NCBI GenBank assembly: GCA_019459285.1
Contig: JAIBEL010000025.1
Location: forward strand, 1-55,105
Direction: 5' to 3'
DNA length: 55,105 nucleotides
Source of the DNA: Rhizobium sp.
GTDB taxonomy: Bacteria; Pseudomonadota; Gammaproteobacteria; Burkholderiales; Thiobacillaceae
Shown: piece by piece, positions 7,603-16,496 of the stretch
How positions within the stretch are numbered: the stretch's first letter is position 1
Layout: the number at the start of each line of letters is the position of its first letter
Position numbers and translations under genes: made by a program
The notes under the pieces: generated by a model
Database searches by the model: none
The model's input: only the letters and a program-made list of their open reading frames with translations
What the model was told of the DNA's origin: nothing

Positions 7603-8700
7603 TTATCCCGGCTTGAAGAGGTCTTTGTATGCCCGCGGCTGGGAACGCCAGTACTGTTTCGGCGCATCGACCTGGTCGCCGAGCTTTGCTGCCGCGTGCC
7701 AGGGCCAGCGCGGGTCATACAGCATACCGCGAGCGAGCGCCACCATGTCGGCCTGGCCCGAGGCGAGGATCGTTTCCGCCTGCTCGGGCTCGGTGATCAG
7801 GCCCACGGCGATCGTGGGCAGTCCTGTTTCGCGCCGGATTCTATCGGCGAAGGCAACCTGGTAACCCGGCCCGACCGGGATCTTTTGCAAGGGAGAGAGA
7901 CCGCCGCTGGACACGTCGATGAACGCGCAGCCGCGGCGCTGCAGTTCCTGTGCGAACGCGACGCTCTGTTCGATCTCCCAGCCGCCGTCCACCCAGTCGG
8001 TGGCGGAAATCCGGATGCCCACCGGCGTGTCGCCCGGCACGGCGGCGCGGAGGGCGTCGAACACCTCGAGCGGAAAGCGCATGCGATTGTCCAGCGTGCC
8101 GCCGTAGCGGTCGTCGCGGGTATTCGACAGGGGCGACAGGAACTGGTGCAGCAGATAGCCATGTGCCGCGTGCAGTTCGATCACGTTGAAGCCCAGCCGC
8201 TGCGCGCGCTGCGCCGCCGCCACGAAATCGTTGCGGATGCGCGTGAGCCCTGCATCGTCGAGCGCGAGCGGACGTGTATCGTCTGCCGCATAGGGCAGGG
8301 CGGACGGCGCGACGGTCTGCCAGCCGCCGCTGGCCGGTGCAATCGACTGCCCACCTGCCCACGGCACCTCGGTGGAGGCCTTGCGGCCGGCATGCGCCAA
8401 CTGGATGGCGATGGGAATCGGGGAATGCCGGCGGACCGACTGGAGGACGTGTGCCAGCGCTGCCTCCGTCTCGTCCGACCAGAGCCCCAGGTCGGCGGGC
8501 GAGATGCGGCCTTCCGGCGCGACTGCCGTGGCCTCGATGAACATCAGACCGGCGCCGGACAAGGCAAGGTGTCCCAGGTGGATCTGGTGCCAGTCGGTCG
8601 CCCGACCCTCGTCGGCGGAGTACTGGCACATGGGGGCGATGACGACGCGGTTGTCCAGAACCTGCCTGCCGAGTGTGATGGGAGAAAACAAGATGCTCAC
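7603..8700 (-). CDS. NADH:flavin oxidoreductase, YqjM-like old yellow enzyme
   Basis: 365 residues from a GTG at 8700, which has AAAGGA about 11 bases upstream; the open frame extends further but only as an overlap with the next gene. FMN TIM-barrel features of the YqjM class are visible: SPITLGRQVLDNRVVIAPMCQYSA at the start, QLAHAGRK, HAAHGYLLHQFLSPLSN with the catalytic histidines, and the phosphate-binding AVGLI and ALARGMLYDPRWP near the end. These enzymes reduce activated C=C bonds in enones, quinones or nitro compounds. Operon context with a dioxygenase and exporter points to detoxification or catabolism of an aromatic or quinone compound, an inference. Confidence 0.92.
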   Translation of the reverse strand: MSILFSPITLGRQVLDNRVVIAPMCQYSADEGRATDWHQIHLGHLALSGAGLMFIEATAVAPEGRISPADLGLWSDETEAALAHVLQSVRRHSPIPIAIQLAHAGRKASTEVPWAGGQSIAPASGGWQTVAPSALPYAADDTRPLALDDAGLTRIRNDFVAAAQRAQRLGFNVIELHAAHGYLLHQFLSPLSNTRDDRYGGTLDNRMRFPLEVFDALRAAVPGDTPVGIRISATDWVDGGWEIEQSVAFAQELQRRGCAFIDVSSGGLSPLQKIPVGPGYQVAFADRIRRETGLPTIAVGLITEPEQAETILASGQADMVALARGMLYDPRWPWHAAAKLGDQVDAPKQYWRSQPRAYKDLFKPG

Positions 8701-8722
8701 GATGATGGATTCCTTTAATGGA

Positions 8723-9532
8723 TCAATGGGCTTCCGCCGGGTCCCGCCACACATAGGCATCCATGGCAAGGCCGCCATAGGTGAAGGGAGGTTGATGGCG
8801 CCTGGGCCGGTCGCCGTCCGCGGCGCCCAGGGCGACGAAAAACGGCAGGAAGTGTTCTTCGGTCGGATGCGCCGCCGAACCATGGGGCGCCGAACGATAA
8901 TCCAGCAGGGCCGCGACATCCTGCGCCGCGACACGCGCGGCGACCCAGTCGGCAAAGCCCTTCGCCTGCGGAACCGGCGTCGGGGCGCCGCTCGCCTGCC
9001 AGTCCAGCCAGCCGAAGTTATGCGTGATCGAACCAGTGGCGACGATGAGCACGCCTTCCTCGCGCAGAGGCGCCAGCGCCTGCCCCAGCGCGAGATGCGC
9101 CGCCGGGTCGGCGTTGCGTACCAGCGAGAGTTGCGTGACCGGCACATCGGCCTGCGGAAACATTGCCGACAGCGGCACCCAGGCGCCATGATCCAGTCCG
9201 CGACTGGGGTGCAACTCCGCCGCCAAGCCGGCGGCCGTCAGCAGGGAGACGGCCCGTTCGGCCAGCGCCGGCGCGCCTGGCGCGGGATACTGCATGGCAT
9301 GCAATGTTGGCGAGAAGCCGGAGAAGTCGTGAATCGTCTCCGGCGCGCCGGACAGGCTGGCCGTAGCCTGGCGCGCTTCCCAGTGCGCCGAGATCGCAAG
9401 AATCGCCGTCGGTCGCGGGATCGTCCGACCGATATCGCGCCAGCAGGCCACGGCCTCCGGTGCCTTCAGCAAGGCGTCGGGGGCACCATGAGACACGAAC
9501 ACGACGGGCAGGCGAGACATATCGGACTCCAT
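8723..9532 (-). CDS. DODA-type class III extradiol dioxygenase (YgiD-like)
   Basis: 269 residues. Histidine clusters typical of the LigB/DODA family are visible: FVSHGAPDALL near residue 14, ISAHWEAR near 49, GLDHGAWVPL near 112, and TGSITHNFGWL. These ligate one non-haem metal used for extradiol ring opening. Bacterial members next to YceI and LysR genes are common and often of unknown substrate. The gene lies 23 bases after the YceI stop and 22 bases before the flavin reductase start. An alternative start four codons later (MSRLPVV) is equally possible. Confidence 0.9.
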   Translation of the reverse strand: MESDMSRLPVVFVSHGAPDALLKAPEAVACWRDIGRTIPRPTAILAISAHWEARQATASLSGAPETIHDFSGFSPTLHAMQYPAPGAPALAERAVSLLTAAGLAAELHPSRGLDHGAWVPLSAMFPQADVPVTQLSLVRNADPAAHLALGQALAPLREEGVLIVATGSITHNFGWLDWQASGAPTPVPQAKGFADWVAARVAAQDVAALLDYRSAPHGSAAHPTEEHFLPFFVALGAADGDRPRRHQPPFTYGGLAMDAYVWRDPAEAH

Positions 9533-9554
9533 TCTCCGCCAGAAGCGGCGGTGT

Positions 9555-10130
9555 TTACTGCTTGTTGACCGCGACGGCTTCCATCGGGATCTCGAGGGTT
9601 ACGTCATCGGACACATAGGGCGCGTATTTGCCCATGTTGAATTCGGTGCGCTTGATCTTGGTCACCGCATTGGCGCCGATCGCGTCCTTCTTCATGATCG
9701 GATGCGGCATCGCCTGGAACGAGGTGACGGTCAGCGTCACCGGCTTGGTGATGCCCTTGATCGTCAGGTTGCCGTCGACCGACACCGGCTTGTCGCCGTC
9801 GAATTTCACGGAGGTCGACTTGAACGTGATGGTCGGGTACTTCGCGGTATCGAAGAAATCCTCATCCTGGATGTGTTGGTTCAGCAGGGGATAGCCGGTG
9901 TTCACCGACTTGGCGTCGATGGTGACGTCCACCGAGCCGGTCCTGGCGGCCTTGTCGAACACGATCGTGCCGCTGGTCTTATCGAAGCTGTGCACCTGGT
10001 TGGAGTAGCCGAAGTGGTTGTACTCGAAGCGCGGCTGGGTATGCGTGGGGTCGATGACGTAGGTTTCCGGCGCGGCGAAGGCGCTGGCAGCGAAGGAAGC
10101 GAAGGCGAGGGCGATGGCGAGTTTCTTCAT
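9555..10130 (-). CDS. YceI-family periplasmic lipocalin-like protein (copy 1)
   Basis: 191 residues starting at the ATG at 10130, which has GGAGAATCCCC directly upstream. The signal peptide ends SAFA-AP. YceI landmarks follow: YVIDPTHTQPRFEYNHFGYS, VDVTIDAKSVNTGYPLLNQHI, DFFDTAKYPTITFKST, and GNLTIKGITKPVTL. YceI proteins form a long lipocalin barrel that binds a polyprenyl or isoprenoid quinone. It is 35 bases downstream of a second, divergent YceI gene, so the operon encodes two paralogues. Presence beside a flavin reductase and exporter suggests handling of quinone-like lipids, an inference. Confidence 0.92.
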   Translation of the reverse strand: MKKLAIALAFASFAASAFAAPETYVIDPTHTQPRFEYNHFGYSNQVHSFDKTSGTIVFDKAARTGSVDVTIDAKSVNTGYPLLNQHIQDEDFFDTAKYPTITFKSTSVKFDGDKPVSVDGNLTIKGITKPVTLTVTSFQAMPHPIMKKDAIGANAVTKIKRTEFNMGKYAPYVSDDVTLEIPMEAVAVNKQ

Positions 10131-10165
10131 GGGGATTCTCCTGGGTGAATGAGGGATGGGACGCA

Positions 10166-10786
10166 CTACTTCTTGCCGGCTGCCGCAGCGGCAACCAGCC
10201 GGAATTTGATCTGCACTTCGTTGGCGACGGTGCCGTAGTCGGCCCACATGCCTTCGCCGATGCCATAGTCGCTGCGCTTCAGCACGAAACTGCCTTCGAA
10301 CACGCCGAGATTGCCTTCCTGCCTGAACGTGGCGGGCGTTTTCGTATCGAGTGTGCGGCCCTTGATGCTCATCTTGCCCGCCACCTCGAAGCGGTTGTTA
10401 CCCAGCGGCTTGATCGAAGTGGATACGAAACGCGCGACGGGAAATTGCTTGGTGTTGAACCAGAGCTTGCCGGCCACTTCATCGTCGCCTTCCTCGGAGC
10501 CGGTATCGATGCTGGCGAGCTCGATATCGATTTCGGCCTTGGCGAGCGCCGGCTTGGCCGGATCGAAGTTGATCCGGCCGTTGAAGCGCTTGAAGCCGCC
10601 ATCGAGCGGCACGTTCATTTGCTTGTACGCGAAGCTCACTGCGCTCTTGTTGGCCACCAGCTGGTTGAATTCGATGGCCTGGGCACCCGCCGACAGCAAC
10701 AGGGCGGCCAGGCCAACGAACGGCGCGACATGCCGTGTGCCGAGTTTCATCAGGATCGAGGAGGAAGCGCGAGCGGTGAGATTCAT
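10166..10786 (-). CDS. YceI-family periplasmic protein (copy 2)
   Basis: 206 residues from the ATG at 10786, chosen for a GGAG site 7 bases upstream; an ATG 24 bases earlier lacks one. A long signal region ends SAGAQA-IEF. The YceI barrel follows: NKSAVSFAYKQMNVPLDGGF, FDPAKPALAKAEIDIEL, GKLWFNTKQFPVARFVS, AGKMSIKGRTLDTKTP, and KRSDYGIGEG. It differs from copy 1 enough to be an old duplication. It is the first gene of the operon, facing the LysR gene across 121 bases containing a perfect palindrome. Confidence 0.9.
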   Translation of the reverse strand: MNLTARASSSILMKLGTRHVAPFVGLAALLLSAGAQAIEFNQLVANKSAVSFAYKQMNVPLDGGFKRFNGRINFDPAKPALAKAEIDIELASIDTGSEEGDDEVAGKLWFNTKQFPVARFVSTSIKPLGNNRFEVAGKMSIKGRTLDTKTPATFRQEGNLGVFEGSFVLKRSDYGIGEGMWADYGTVANEVQIKFRLVAAAAAGKK

Positions 10787-10868
10787 GACTGAACTCCAGA
10801 GTGCGGACAAGACGATAGGTTCACTGTACGCAAGCCGGGCTTGGAGAAATAGGCTACATTTGGCAAAT

Positions 10869-10891
10869 TATTGTTGCTTTGAAAGCAACAA
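10869..10891. promoter_or_regulatory. Perfect 23-bp palindrome, probable LysR operator
   Basis: Arms ATTGTTGCTTT (10869-10879) and AAAGCAACAAT (10881-10891) are exact inverse complements around a single central G. It contains the T-N11-A core usual for LysR-type regulators and lies 17 bases before the LysR ATG, 83 bases before the divergent YceI start. The placement suggests autorepression and control of the divergent operon. Confidence 0.7.
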
Positions 10892-10907
10892 TCGAACGGG
10901 AACATAC

Positions 10908-11819
10908 ATGGACCGACTCGACAGCATGCGGCTCTTCGTGCGGGTGGCCGAACTCGGCAGCTTCTCTGCCGTCGCGCAACAGATGAACGTGGCGCGCTCG
11001 GTGGTGACGCGGCAAGTGGCGGCGCTCGAAGCGCACCTTGGGACGAAACTGCTGGCCCGCAGCACACGGCGCCTGAGCCTCACGTCGGCCGGGGCAACCT
11101 ACCTGGAAAAATGTCGCGAGATCCTCGGACTGGTGGATGCCGCCGAAGCCGGCCTGACCGAAGACAGCCAGGCGCCGCGCGGCCACCTTCGCATCACCTT
11201 GCCGTTCTCCTTCGGCATCCGCCAGTTGATGCCGATGTTCGGCGACTTCATGGCCGCGAATCCCGAGATCACGATCGAACTCGAATTCAGCGACCGTCGC
11301 ACCAACCTGATCGAAGGCGGATTCGATCTGGCCATCCGCATCACCGACCGGCTGGAGCCGGGCGACGTGGCGCGCAAGATTGGCAGCAGCCGGAGCGTCG
11401 TGGTGGCCGCACCCGGCTATATCAAGCGCCATGGCCGTCCGCGTCACCCGAAGGAACTGATCCAGCATGAGTGCTTCGGTTATGTGCTCGCCACGCGCAC
11501 AAGCTGGGCCTTCAGCCTTGACGGCAAGACCGAGTGGTTTCCCGTCGCCGGCCGGCTCGAAGCCAACAGCGGCGACGCCCTGCTTGCCGCCGCGATAGGC
11601 GGGCTCGGGATCACCTATCTTCCCACTTTCATTGTCGAAACGGCGGTACGCGAACATAGCCTGGATATTCTGCTGCCTGCGTACCGTGCGCCTGAACTGG
11701 GAATCTATGCGGTCTTTCCGAGCAATCGCTACGTGCCGCACCGCGTCCGGGCCCTGGTTGAATACCTCGCCCAGCGGATCGGCAGCAAACCGCCCTGGGA
11801 CGAAATCCTGCCCGCATGA
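10908..11819 (+). CDS. LysR-family transcriptional regulator
   Basis: 303 residues from the ATG at 10908; the open frame upstream is only an antisense run through the YceI gene. The N-terminal winged helix (residues 1-62: MRLFVRVAELGSFSAVAQQM, ARSVVTRQVAALEAHLGTKLL, RSTRRLSLT) is canonical, followed by a periplasmic-binding-protein-like effector domain (residues ~90-295, RGHLRITLPFSFG, GDALLAAAIGGLGITYLP). It is divergent from the six-gene YceI/dioxygenase/reductase operon and probably controls it through the palindrome at 10869-10891. The ligand is unknown; an aromatic or quinone is plausible from the target genes. Confidence 0.93.
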   Translation: MDRLDSMRLFVRVAELGSFSAVAQQMNVARSVVTRQVAALEAHLGTKLLARSTRRLSLTSAGATYLEKCREILGLVDAAEAGLTEDSQAPRGHLRITLPFSFGIRQLMPMFGDFMAANPEITIELEFSDRRTNLIEGGFDLAIRITDRLEPGDVARKIGSSRSVVVAAPGYIKRHGRPRHPKELIQHECFGYVLATRTSWAFSLDGKTEWFPVAGRLEANSGDALLAAAIGGLGITYLPTFIVETAVREHSLDILLPAYRAPELGIYAVFPSNRYVPHRVRALVEYLAQRIGSKPPWDEILPA

Positions 11820-11936
11820 TGGTGAGTGCCGTTCCGGGACGAGTCCGCCGAGGCGGTCGCTCCCGCGTCAACATGAACACATCGGGTAAACTCGGTCCTA
11901 TCCCGACCGCACCATCAACACGAGCACACCCAAGGC

Positions 11937-12329
11937 ATGACCGCACCTGAAACCAGACCCTGCCCCTTCTGCCAACTCGACCCGCACCGCATCGTGGCCG
12001 AAGACGAACTCACCGCGGCCTATCGCGACGGCTTCCCCGTCTCGCTCGGCCATACGGTGATCATCCCGCGCCGCCACGTCGCTACCCTGTTCGAGGCCAC
12101 CGAAGCCGAGCAGGCTGCGCTGCTCAGGATGCTGGCGCAAGCGAAGGAGATCCTCGACACGCACCACCAGCCCGACGGCTACAACATCGGCATCAACCAC
12201 GCCCCGGCCGGCGGCCAGACCGTCCCGCACCTGCACATCCATCTCATCCCGCGCTACCGCGGCGACAAGGAGGATCCGCGCGGCGGCGTGCGCTGGGTGC
12301 TGCCGGACAAGGCGAAGTACTGGGCGTGA
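11937..12329 (+). CDS. HIT-family nucleotide hydrolase/transferase
   Basis: 130 residues. It begins with a CPFC pair (PCPFCQLDPHRIVAEDE), carries the GHTVIIPRRHV segment, and ends with the histidine-triad motif HLHIHL at residues 98-103 followed by IPRYRGD. The N-terminal CxxC plus later histidines fits the zinc-binding branch of HIT proteins. HIT enzymes cleave nucleotide phosphoramidates or dinucleoside polyphosphates; the precise substrate cannot be told. The start ATG is at the first Met before the domain. It stands alone, 117 bases after the LysR gene and 65 bases before the rhodanese gene. Confidence 0.92.
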   Translation: MTAPETRPCPFCQLDPHRIVAEDELTAAYRDGFPVSLGHTVIIPRRHVATLFEATEAEQAALLRMLAQAKEILDTHHQPDGYNIGINHAPAGGQTVPHLHIHLIPRYRGDKEDPRGGVRWVLPDKAKYWA

Positions 12330-12394
12330 GTGTGCCCGGCGCCGCAATCTGATATTTTTCGGCTTTTCAACAACCCGATCCTGGACCGCCCACG

Positions 12395-12817
12395 ATGTAC
12401 AACACCTTCAAACCCGAACAGCCCATGAACCTGATGGACTTCGTCCGTGCCGCCAAATCCTGCGTCAGGGAAATCGCCCCGCAGGCGCTGCTGGATAAAC
12501 TCAATGCGAGGGAGGACCTGCTGCTGCTCGACGTGCGCGAACACGGCGAATTCGAGACAGGCCACATCAAGGGCGCGCAGCTGGTGCCGCGCGGCATCAT
12601 CGAGGCGGCCGCCGACCCCGCCTATCCCAAGCACCTGCCCGAACTGGCCGCCGCCCGCGACCGCCAGATCGTCGTCTATTGCGCCACCGGCGGACGTTCC
12701 GCCATGGCGGCCGCCGTGCTGCAGATGATGGGATTCAAGAACGTGCTGAACATGGAAGGCGGCTATACCCGCTGGGTGGACGACGGCATGCCGCAGGTCC
12801 ACGAGGCCACGTATTGA
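12395..12817 (+). CDS. Single-domain rhodanese sulfurtransferase
   Basis: 140 residues. Rhodanese landmarks are LLLLDVREHGEFETGHIKGAQLVPRG, the active-site loop VVYCATGGRSAM with catalytic C96, and MEGGYTRWVDDGMP. Such proteins move sulfane sulfur from thiosulfate, polysulfide or persulfides to acceptors, consistent with a sulfur-oxidising host, although rhodaneses are widespread. Two starts are possible, at 12395 and 12425 (MNLMDFV); neither has a strong ribosome site and the longer form is given. It is cytosolic, with no signal peptide. About 280 bases without an evident gene separate it from the next cluster. Confidence 0.92.
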   Translation: MYNTFKPEQPMNLMDFVRAAKSCVREIAPQALLDKLNAREDLLLLDVREHGEFETGHIKGAQLVPRGIIEAAADPAYPKHLPELAAARDRQIVVYCATGGRSAMAAAVLQMMGFKNVLNMEGGYTRWVDDGMPQVHEATY

Positions 12818-13097
12818 TCCGGCAGCGGGAAACGCCCATGCCCGTTTCATCGAGCCCGGGTGCAGGCAGGCGATACGCTTCGCAAGCCTGTCCCGAGGAG
12901 GGCGGCCTTCCCAATCCAACAAATCCTTCGAAGAACCCATTATCATCGGGCCTCGGGCCTGCTCTCAGCTTGCATGCGACTTAAGATTGCCCGGCCTGAG
13001 CCGTTCATGAAATCACGCCTGCCCCGGGCGCCCCATGATGGATTCATGGGCACGTGCGTTCTCCTGTAGCGAACGATTGATATGCCAAGGTTGATCG

Positions 13098-14222
13098 ATG
13101 AGCACTGATCCGGAACAGATTTACGTCACGCAACCCTATCTGCCGCCCCTGGACGAGTTCATCCCGTACCTGGAAAAAATCTGGGAGAGCAAGCAGCTCA
13201 CCAACAACGGTCCCTTCCATCAGCAACTGGAACAGGCGCTGGGCGAGTACCTGGGCGTCGAGCACATCGCCCTGTTCACCAACGGCACCATCGCCCTGAT
13301 CACGGCATTGCAATCCTTGCGCATCACGGGCGAGGTCATCACCACGCCCTATTCCTTCGTGGCCACCTCGCACTCCCTGCTCTGGAACGGCATCAAGCCC
13401 GTGTTCGTGGACATCGACCGCGACACGCTCAATCTCGATCCGGCGAAGATCGAGGCCGCCATCACGCCGCAGACCACGGCCATCATGCCCGTGCATTGCT
13501 ACGGCCGTCCGTGCGATGTCGAGGCCATCCAGGCCATCGCCGACAACTACAACCTCAAGGTCATCTACGATGCGGCACATGCATTCGGCGTGCGCGACGC
13601 GGGCGGCAGCATCCTGAGGCATGGCGATCTGTCGGTGCTGAGCTTTCATGCCACCAAGGTATTCAATACCTTCGAGGGTGGGGCGATCGTCTGCCCGGAT
13701 GCCAAGACCAAAACGCGGATCGATCACCTGAAGAATTTCGGCCATGTGAGCGAGGTGGCAGTCGTCGCCCCGGGCATCAACGGCAAGATGAGCGAGTTCA
13801 ATGCGGCACTGGGCATGCTCCAATTGAAATACATCGACCAGGCGCTTGCGCGGCGCAGGGAAATCGACGCCGCTTATCGCAAACGCCTGGAAGCGGTGAA
13901 CGGGATTCAATGCATGCCGGCGGAACGGGGGGATATTTCCAATTTCGCTTATTTCCCGATTCTGGTCGGGGCCGATTATCCGATCAGCCGAGACGACCTT
14001 CACCAGACACTCAAGGACAACGGCATCCACCCGCGCCGTTATTTTTATCCGCTGATTTCGGATTTCTCGATGTATCGGGGGCTCCCCTCCGCGCACCCCG
14101 ACAATCTCCCGGTCGCGGTCGAGGCCGCAGAAAAAATCTTGTGCCTGCCGATTTACCCGAACCTGGATGACAGGCAGATCGACACCGTTACCCGGCTGAT
14201 TGCGGCGCAGTCATCCATTTAG
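13098..14222 (+). CDS. DegT/DnrJ/EryC1/StrS-family sugar aminotransferase
   Basis: 374 residues of a PLP-dependent fold type I enzyme. The landmark order matches nucleotide-sugar aminotransferases: YLPPLDEFIPYLEKIWESKQLTNNGP at the start, FTNGTIALI for the cofactor phosphate, DAAHAFG with the PLP-pyridine aspartate, and the Schiff-base lysine K187 in SFHATKVFNTFEGG. These enzymes aminate a keto group of an NDP-4-keto (or 3-keto)-6-deoxy sugar. No dehydratase or epimerase for making the keto sugar is encoded nearby. AAGG lies 11 bases before the ATG. It opens a nine-gene block and is followed directly by a probable N-acyltransferase. Confidence 0.92.
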   Translation: MSTDPEQIYVTQPYLPPLDEFIPYLEKIWESKQLTNNGPFHQQLEQALGEYLGVEHIALFTNGTIALITALQSLRITGEVITTPYSFVATSHSLLWNGIKPVFVDIDRDTLNLDPAKIEAAITPQTTAIMPVHCYGRPCDVEAIQAIADNYNLKVIYDAAHAFGVRDAGGSILRHGDLSVLSFHATKVFNTFEGGAIVCPDAKTKTRIDHLKNFGHVSEVAVVAPGINGKMSEFNAALGMLQLKYIDQALARRREIDAAYRKRLEAVNGIQCMPAERGDISNFAYFPILVGADYPISRDDLHQTLKDNGIHPRRYFYPLISDFSMYRGLPSAHPDNLPVAVEAAEKILCLPIYPNLDDRQIDTVTRLIAAQSSI

Positions 14223-14250
14223 AACAGAGCGTCGCGAAAAGGGCGGGCGC

Positions 14251-14943
14251 ATGACAGCTGCGATGGAAAATAAAAAACTGATCATCTACGGCAACGGCCA
14301 GATGGCACGCATGTTTCTGGAGTTTGCGCGACTGGAGTACGAGGTTGCGGCGTTTACCGTCGACCGCGCCGTCCTGACCGATCCCTTCATCGAAGGCCTT
14401 CCCGTCATCCCGTTCGATGACATCGAGACGGGCTACCCGCCGGCAGACCATTGCCTGATCATCGCCGTCGGCTATCGGGAGATGAATGACTTGCGGGTCC
14501 GCAAGTACCAGGAAGGGCGGGCCAAGGGCTATGCCTTCGCCAGCTATGTCCACGCGTCCGTGGTGCGCCACGCCAGCGTGTCGGTGGGCGAGAACACCAT
14601 CATTCTCGACCATGCCGCCATCCACCCCTATACGCAGATCGGCAACAGCGTCTTCATTGCCAGCAATGCGTCGATCGGACATGGTTGCCGCATCGGCGAC
14701 GCCTGCTGGATCAATTCGGGCGTTGCCATCGGGGGCGAGACCGTGATCGAGGATGCCTGCTTCCTCGGCATCAACGCCACCCTCGGCGACAACATCCGGG
14801 TCGGCAGGCAATGTTTCGTGGGCGCCAATACGCTGGTGACCCGGAACACGCTCGCCGACGAGGTGTATGTCTCGGCGAGCGGCGAGCGCTTTCCGCTCAC
14901 GAGTCAGGCTTTTCTTCAATTTATCGCCCGCTCCACCCGTTAG
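14251..14943 (+). CDS. NeuD/PglD-like left-handed beta-helix acyltransferase
   Basis: 230 residues from the ATG at 14251 (AAAAGGGCGG upstream). The N-terminal ~85 residues form a Rossmann-like PglD_N domain (KLIIYGNGQMARMFLEFARL). The remainder is hexapeptide repeats of a left-handed beta-helix (residues ~105-210, ASVSVGENTIILDHAAIHP, IGNSVFIASNASIGHGCRIGDAC). H150-like histidines in this fold (IGHGC) deprotonate the sugar amine. The family acylates the amino group of 4-amino-4,6-dideoxy sugars or related substrates. Position right after the aminotransferase gives a natural two-step amination/acylation. The acyl donor could come from the ACP and ligase encoded downstream rather than from acetyl-CoA; that is inference. 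Confidence 0.88.
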   Translation: MTAAMENKKLIIYGNGQMARMFLEFARLEYEVAAFTVDRAVLTDPFIEGLPVIPFDDIETGYPPADHCLIIAVGYREMNDLRVRKYQEGRAKGYAFASYVHASVVRHASVSVGENTIILDHAAIHPYTQIGNSVFIASNASIGHGCRIGDACWINSGVAIGGETVIEDACFLGINATLGDNIRVGRQCFVGANTLVTRNTLADEVYVSASGERFPLTSQAFLQFIARSTR

Positions 14944-14949
14944 CAACCC

Positions 14950-16494
14950 ATGCTGACTTCATCGCACCCTGCCGCCCTCTATGGGCACTTCCGGCATGCC
15001 GCCGAACGCAGCCCCGACAAACTGGCGCTCGTGGCGGGCAACGCCCGCTACACCTATCGCGACCTGCTGCAGGAGGTGGATGCGCTGGCGGGTGGCCTGT
15101 CGATTGCAGGAGTGCATGCCGGCGACCCCATCGGCGTGCTGCTGCCCAATTGCGCCGAGTTTGTCCTGACCCTGCTCGCCGGCGCGCGCCTCGGCGTGGT
15201 CATCGTGCCCCAGAGCATGGGGTTGGGTGCGGAAGCGTTGGCGGCCACCTTCAAAGCCGCCGATGTCCGGCACCTGATCGCATGGGCCGGCGCGATTTCC
15301 AGTCTGGCAGGACTGAGCCTTCCGTCAGGCGGTATTCATGTTGTTGTCGGCGGTGCCCGGGAAGGCTGGATCCCCATGCCGGCGCTGATCGATACCGGCC
15401 GCGCCACGCCCGGGACGGCGCCCGTGTTGTCGGAGGCGTTGCCGTATCTCATGGTCCTCACGTCCGGCTCCACCGGACAGCCCAAGCCCATCCTCCTGAG
15501 CCAGCGCACCAAGCGGCTGCGCGCCGCGGCCGCCGCCGAATTGTATGGCGTCACCGCGGACGACGTGACGCTGGCCGCCACGCCGCTCTACCATTCGCTG
15601 GCGCAACGGCTGGTGCTGATGCCGCTGATTTCCGGGGGGACCAGCATCGTCATGGCGCACTTCACCCCGGCCAGTTGGATCGCCACGGTCCGCCAGCACA
15701 GGGTGACGTTTTCCATCGCGGTGTCGTCCCAGCTCAGGCTAATACTGGACGCCTTGATCGCCAGCCGGGAAACGCTGCCCTCGCTACGCTGCCTGGTGTC
15801 GTCTTCCGCGCTCCTGGACGATGAAACGAAAGCCAGGCTGCTGGCCCACCTGTCCTGCGCGTTTCACGAGTGCTACGGCACGTCGGAGATCGCCATTGCC
15901 ACCAATCTGGCGCCCAGCGCGGCGTCCCGCAAACTGGGCTCGGTCGGCACCGCCATTCCCGGAACGGACGTGCTGATCCTCGACGAAACCGGGCAGGCGG
16001 TACCGCCGGATACGCCTGGCGAAATCGTGTGCCGCACGCCCATGCTATTCAGCGGCTACTACGCCCAGCCGGCCGCCACGCAAGCCGCGATGTGGGGCGA
16101 TTATTTCCGCACCGGCGATCTCGGCAGGATGGACAGCGAGGGTTTTCTGTACTTCCTCGGACGGATCAAGGACATCATCATTAGCGGCGGCATCAACATC
16201 TATCCGAAGGACATCGAGGACGTGGTCGCCAGCCACCCGGCCGTGAAAGAGTGCGCGGCCATTCCGCTGCCGGACGAGAAGCTCGGCGAGGTGGTCGGCG
16301 TCGTCGTCGCCTTCCATGCGCCGGATGCGCCGGCGCAACCGCGCGACCTGCAACGGCTTTGCATGCAGCAGCTGGGTGATTTCCAGCAGCCGCGCCGCTT
16401 TTTCGTCGTCAATTCGCTCCCGCGCAACGCAATGGGTAAACTCGACAAACCTGCACTGCGACAGGCCTATTCAACCGGCCTGCATAAAGGATAA
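14950..16494 (+). CDS. Acyl-adenylate-forming ligase (ANL superfamily)
   Basis: 514 residues. The ATP loop TSGSTGQPK is at residues 171-179, the adenine-contact segment is HECYGTSEIA, the hinge region FRTGDLGRMDSEGFLYFLGR is followed by KDIIISGGINIYPKDIE, and the catalytic lysine K497 is in RNAMGKLDK. It therefore activates a carboxylic acid as an acyl adenylate and passes it to CoA or a carrier-protein thiol. A free-standing acyl carrier protein three genes downstream (17621-17908) is the obvious candidate acceptor. The acid cannot be predicted by eye. It starts 6 bases after the acyltransferase stop and ends 2 bases before the next gene. Confidence 0.9.
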   Translation: MLTSSHPAALYGHFRHAAERSPDKLALVAGNARYTYRDLLQEVDALAGGLSIAGVHAGDPIGVLLPNCAEFVLTLLAGARLGVVIVPQSMGLGAEALAATFKAADVRHLIAWAGAISSLAGLSLPSGGIHVVVGGAREGWIPMPALIDTGRATPGTAPVLSEALPYLMVLTSGSTGQPKPILLSQRTKRLRAAAAAELYGVTADDVTLAATPLYHSLAQRLVLMPLISGGTSIVMAHFTPASWIATVRQHRVTFSIAVSSQLRLILDALIASRETLPSLRCLVSSSALLDDETKARLLAHLSCAFHECYGTSEIAIATNLAPSAASRKLGSVGTAIPGTDVLILDETGQAVPPDTPGEIVCRTPMLFSGYYAQPAATQAAMWGDYFRTGDLGRMDSEGFLYFLGRIKDIIISGGINIYPKDIEDVVASHPAVKECAAIPLPDEKLGEVVGVVVAFHAPDAPAQPRDLQRLCMQQLGDFQQPRRFFVVNSLPRNAMGKLDKPALRQAYSTGLHKG

Positions 16495-16496
16495 GC

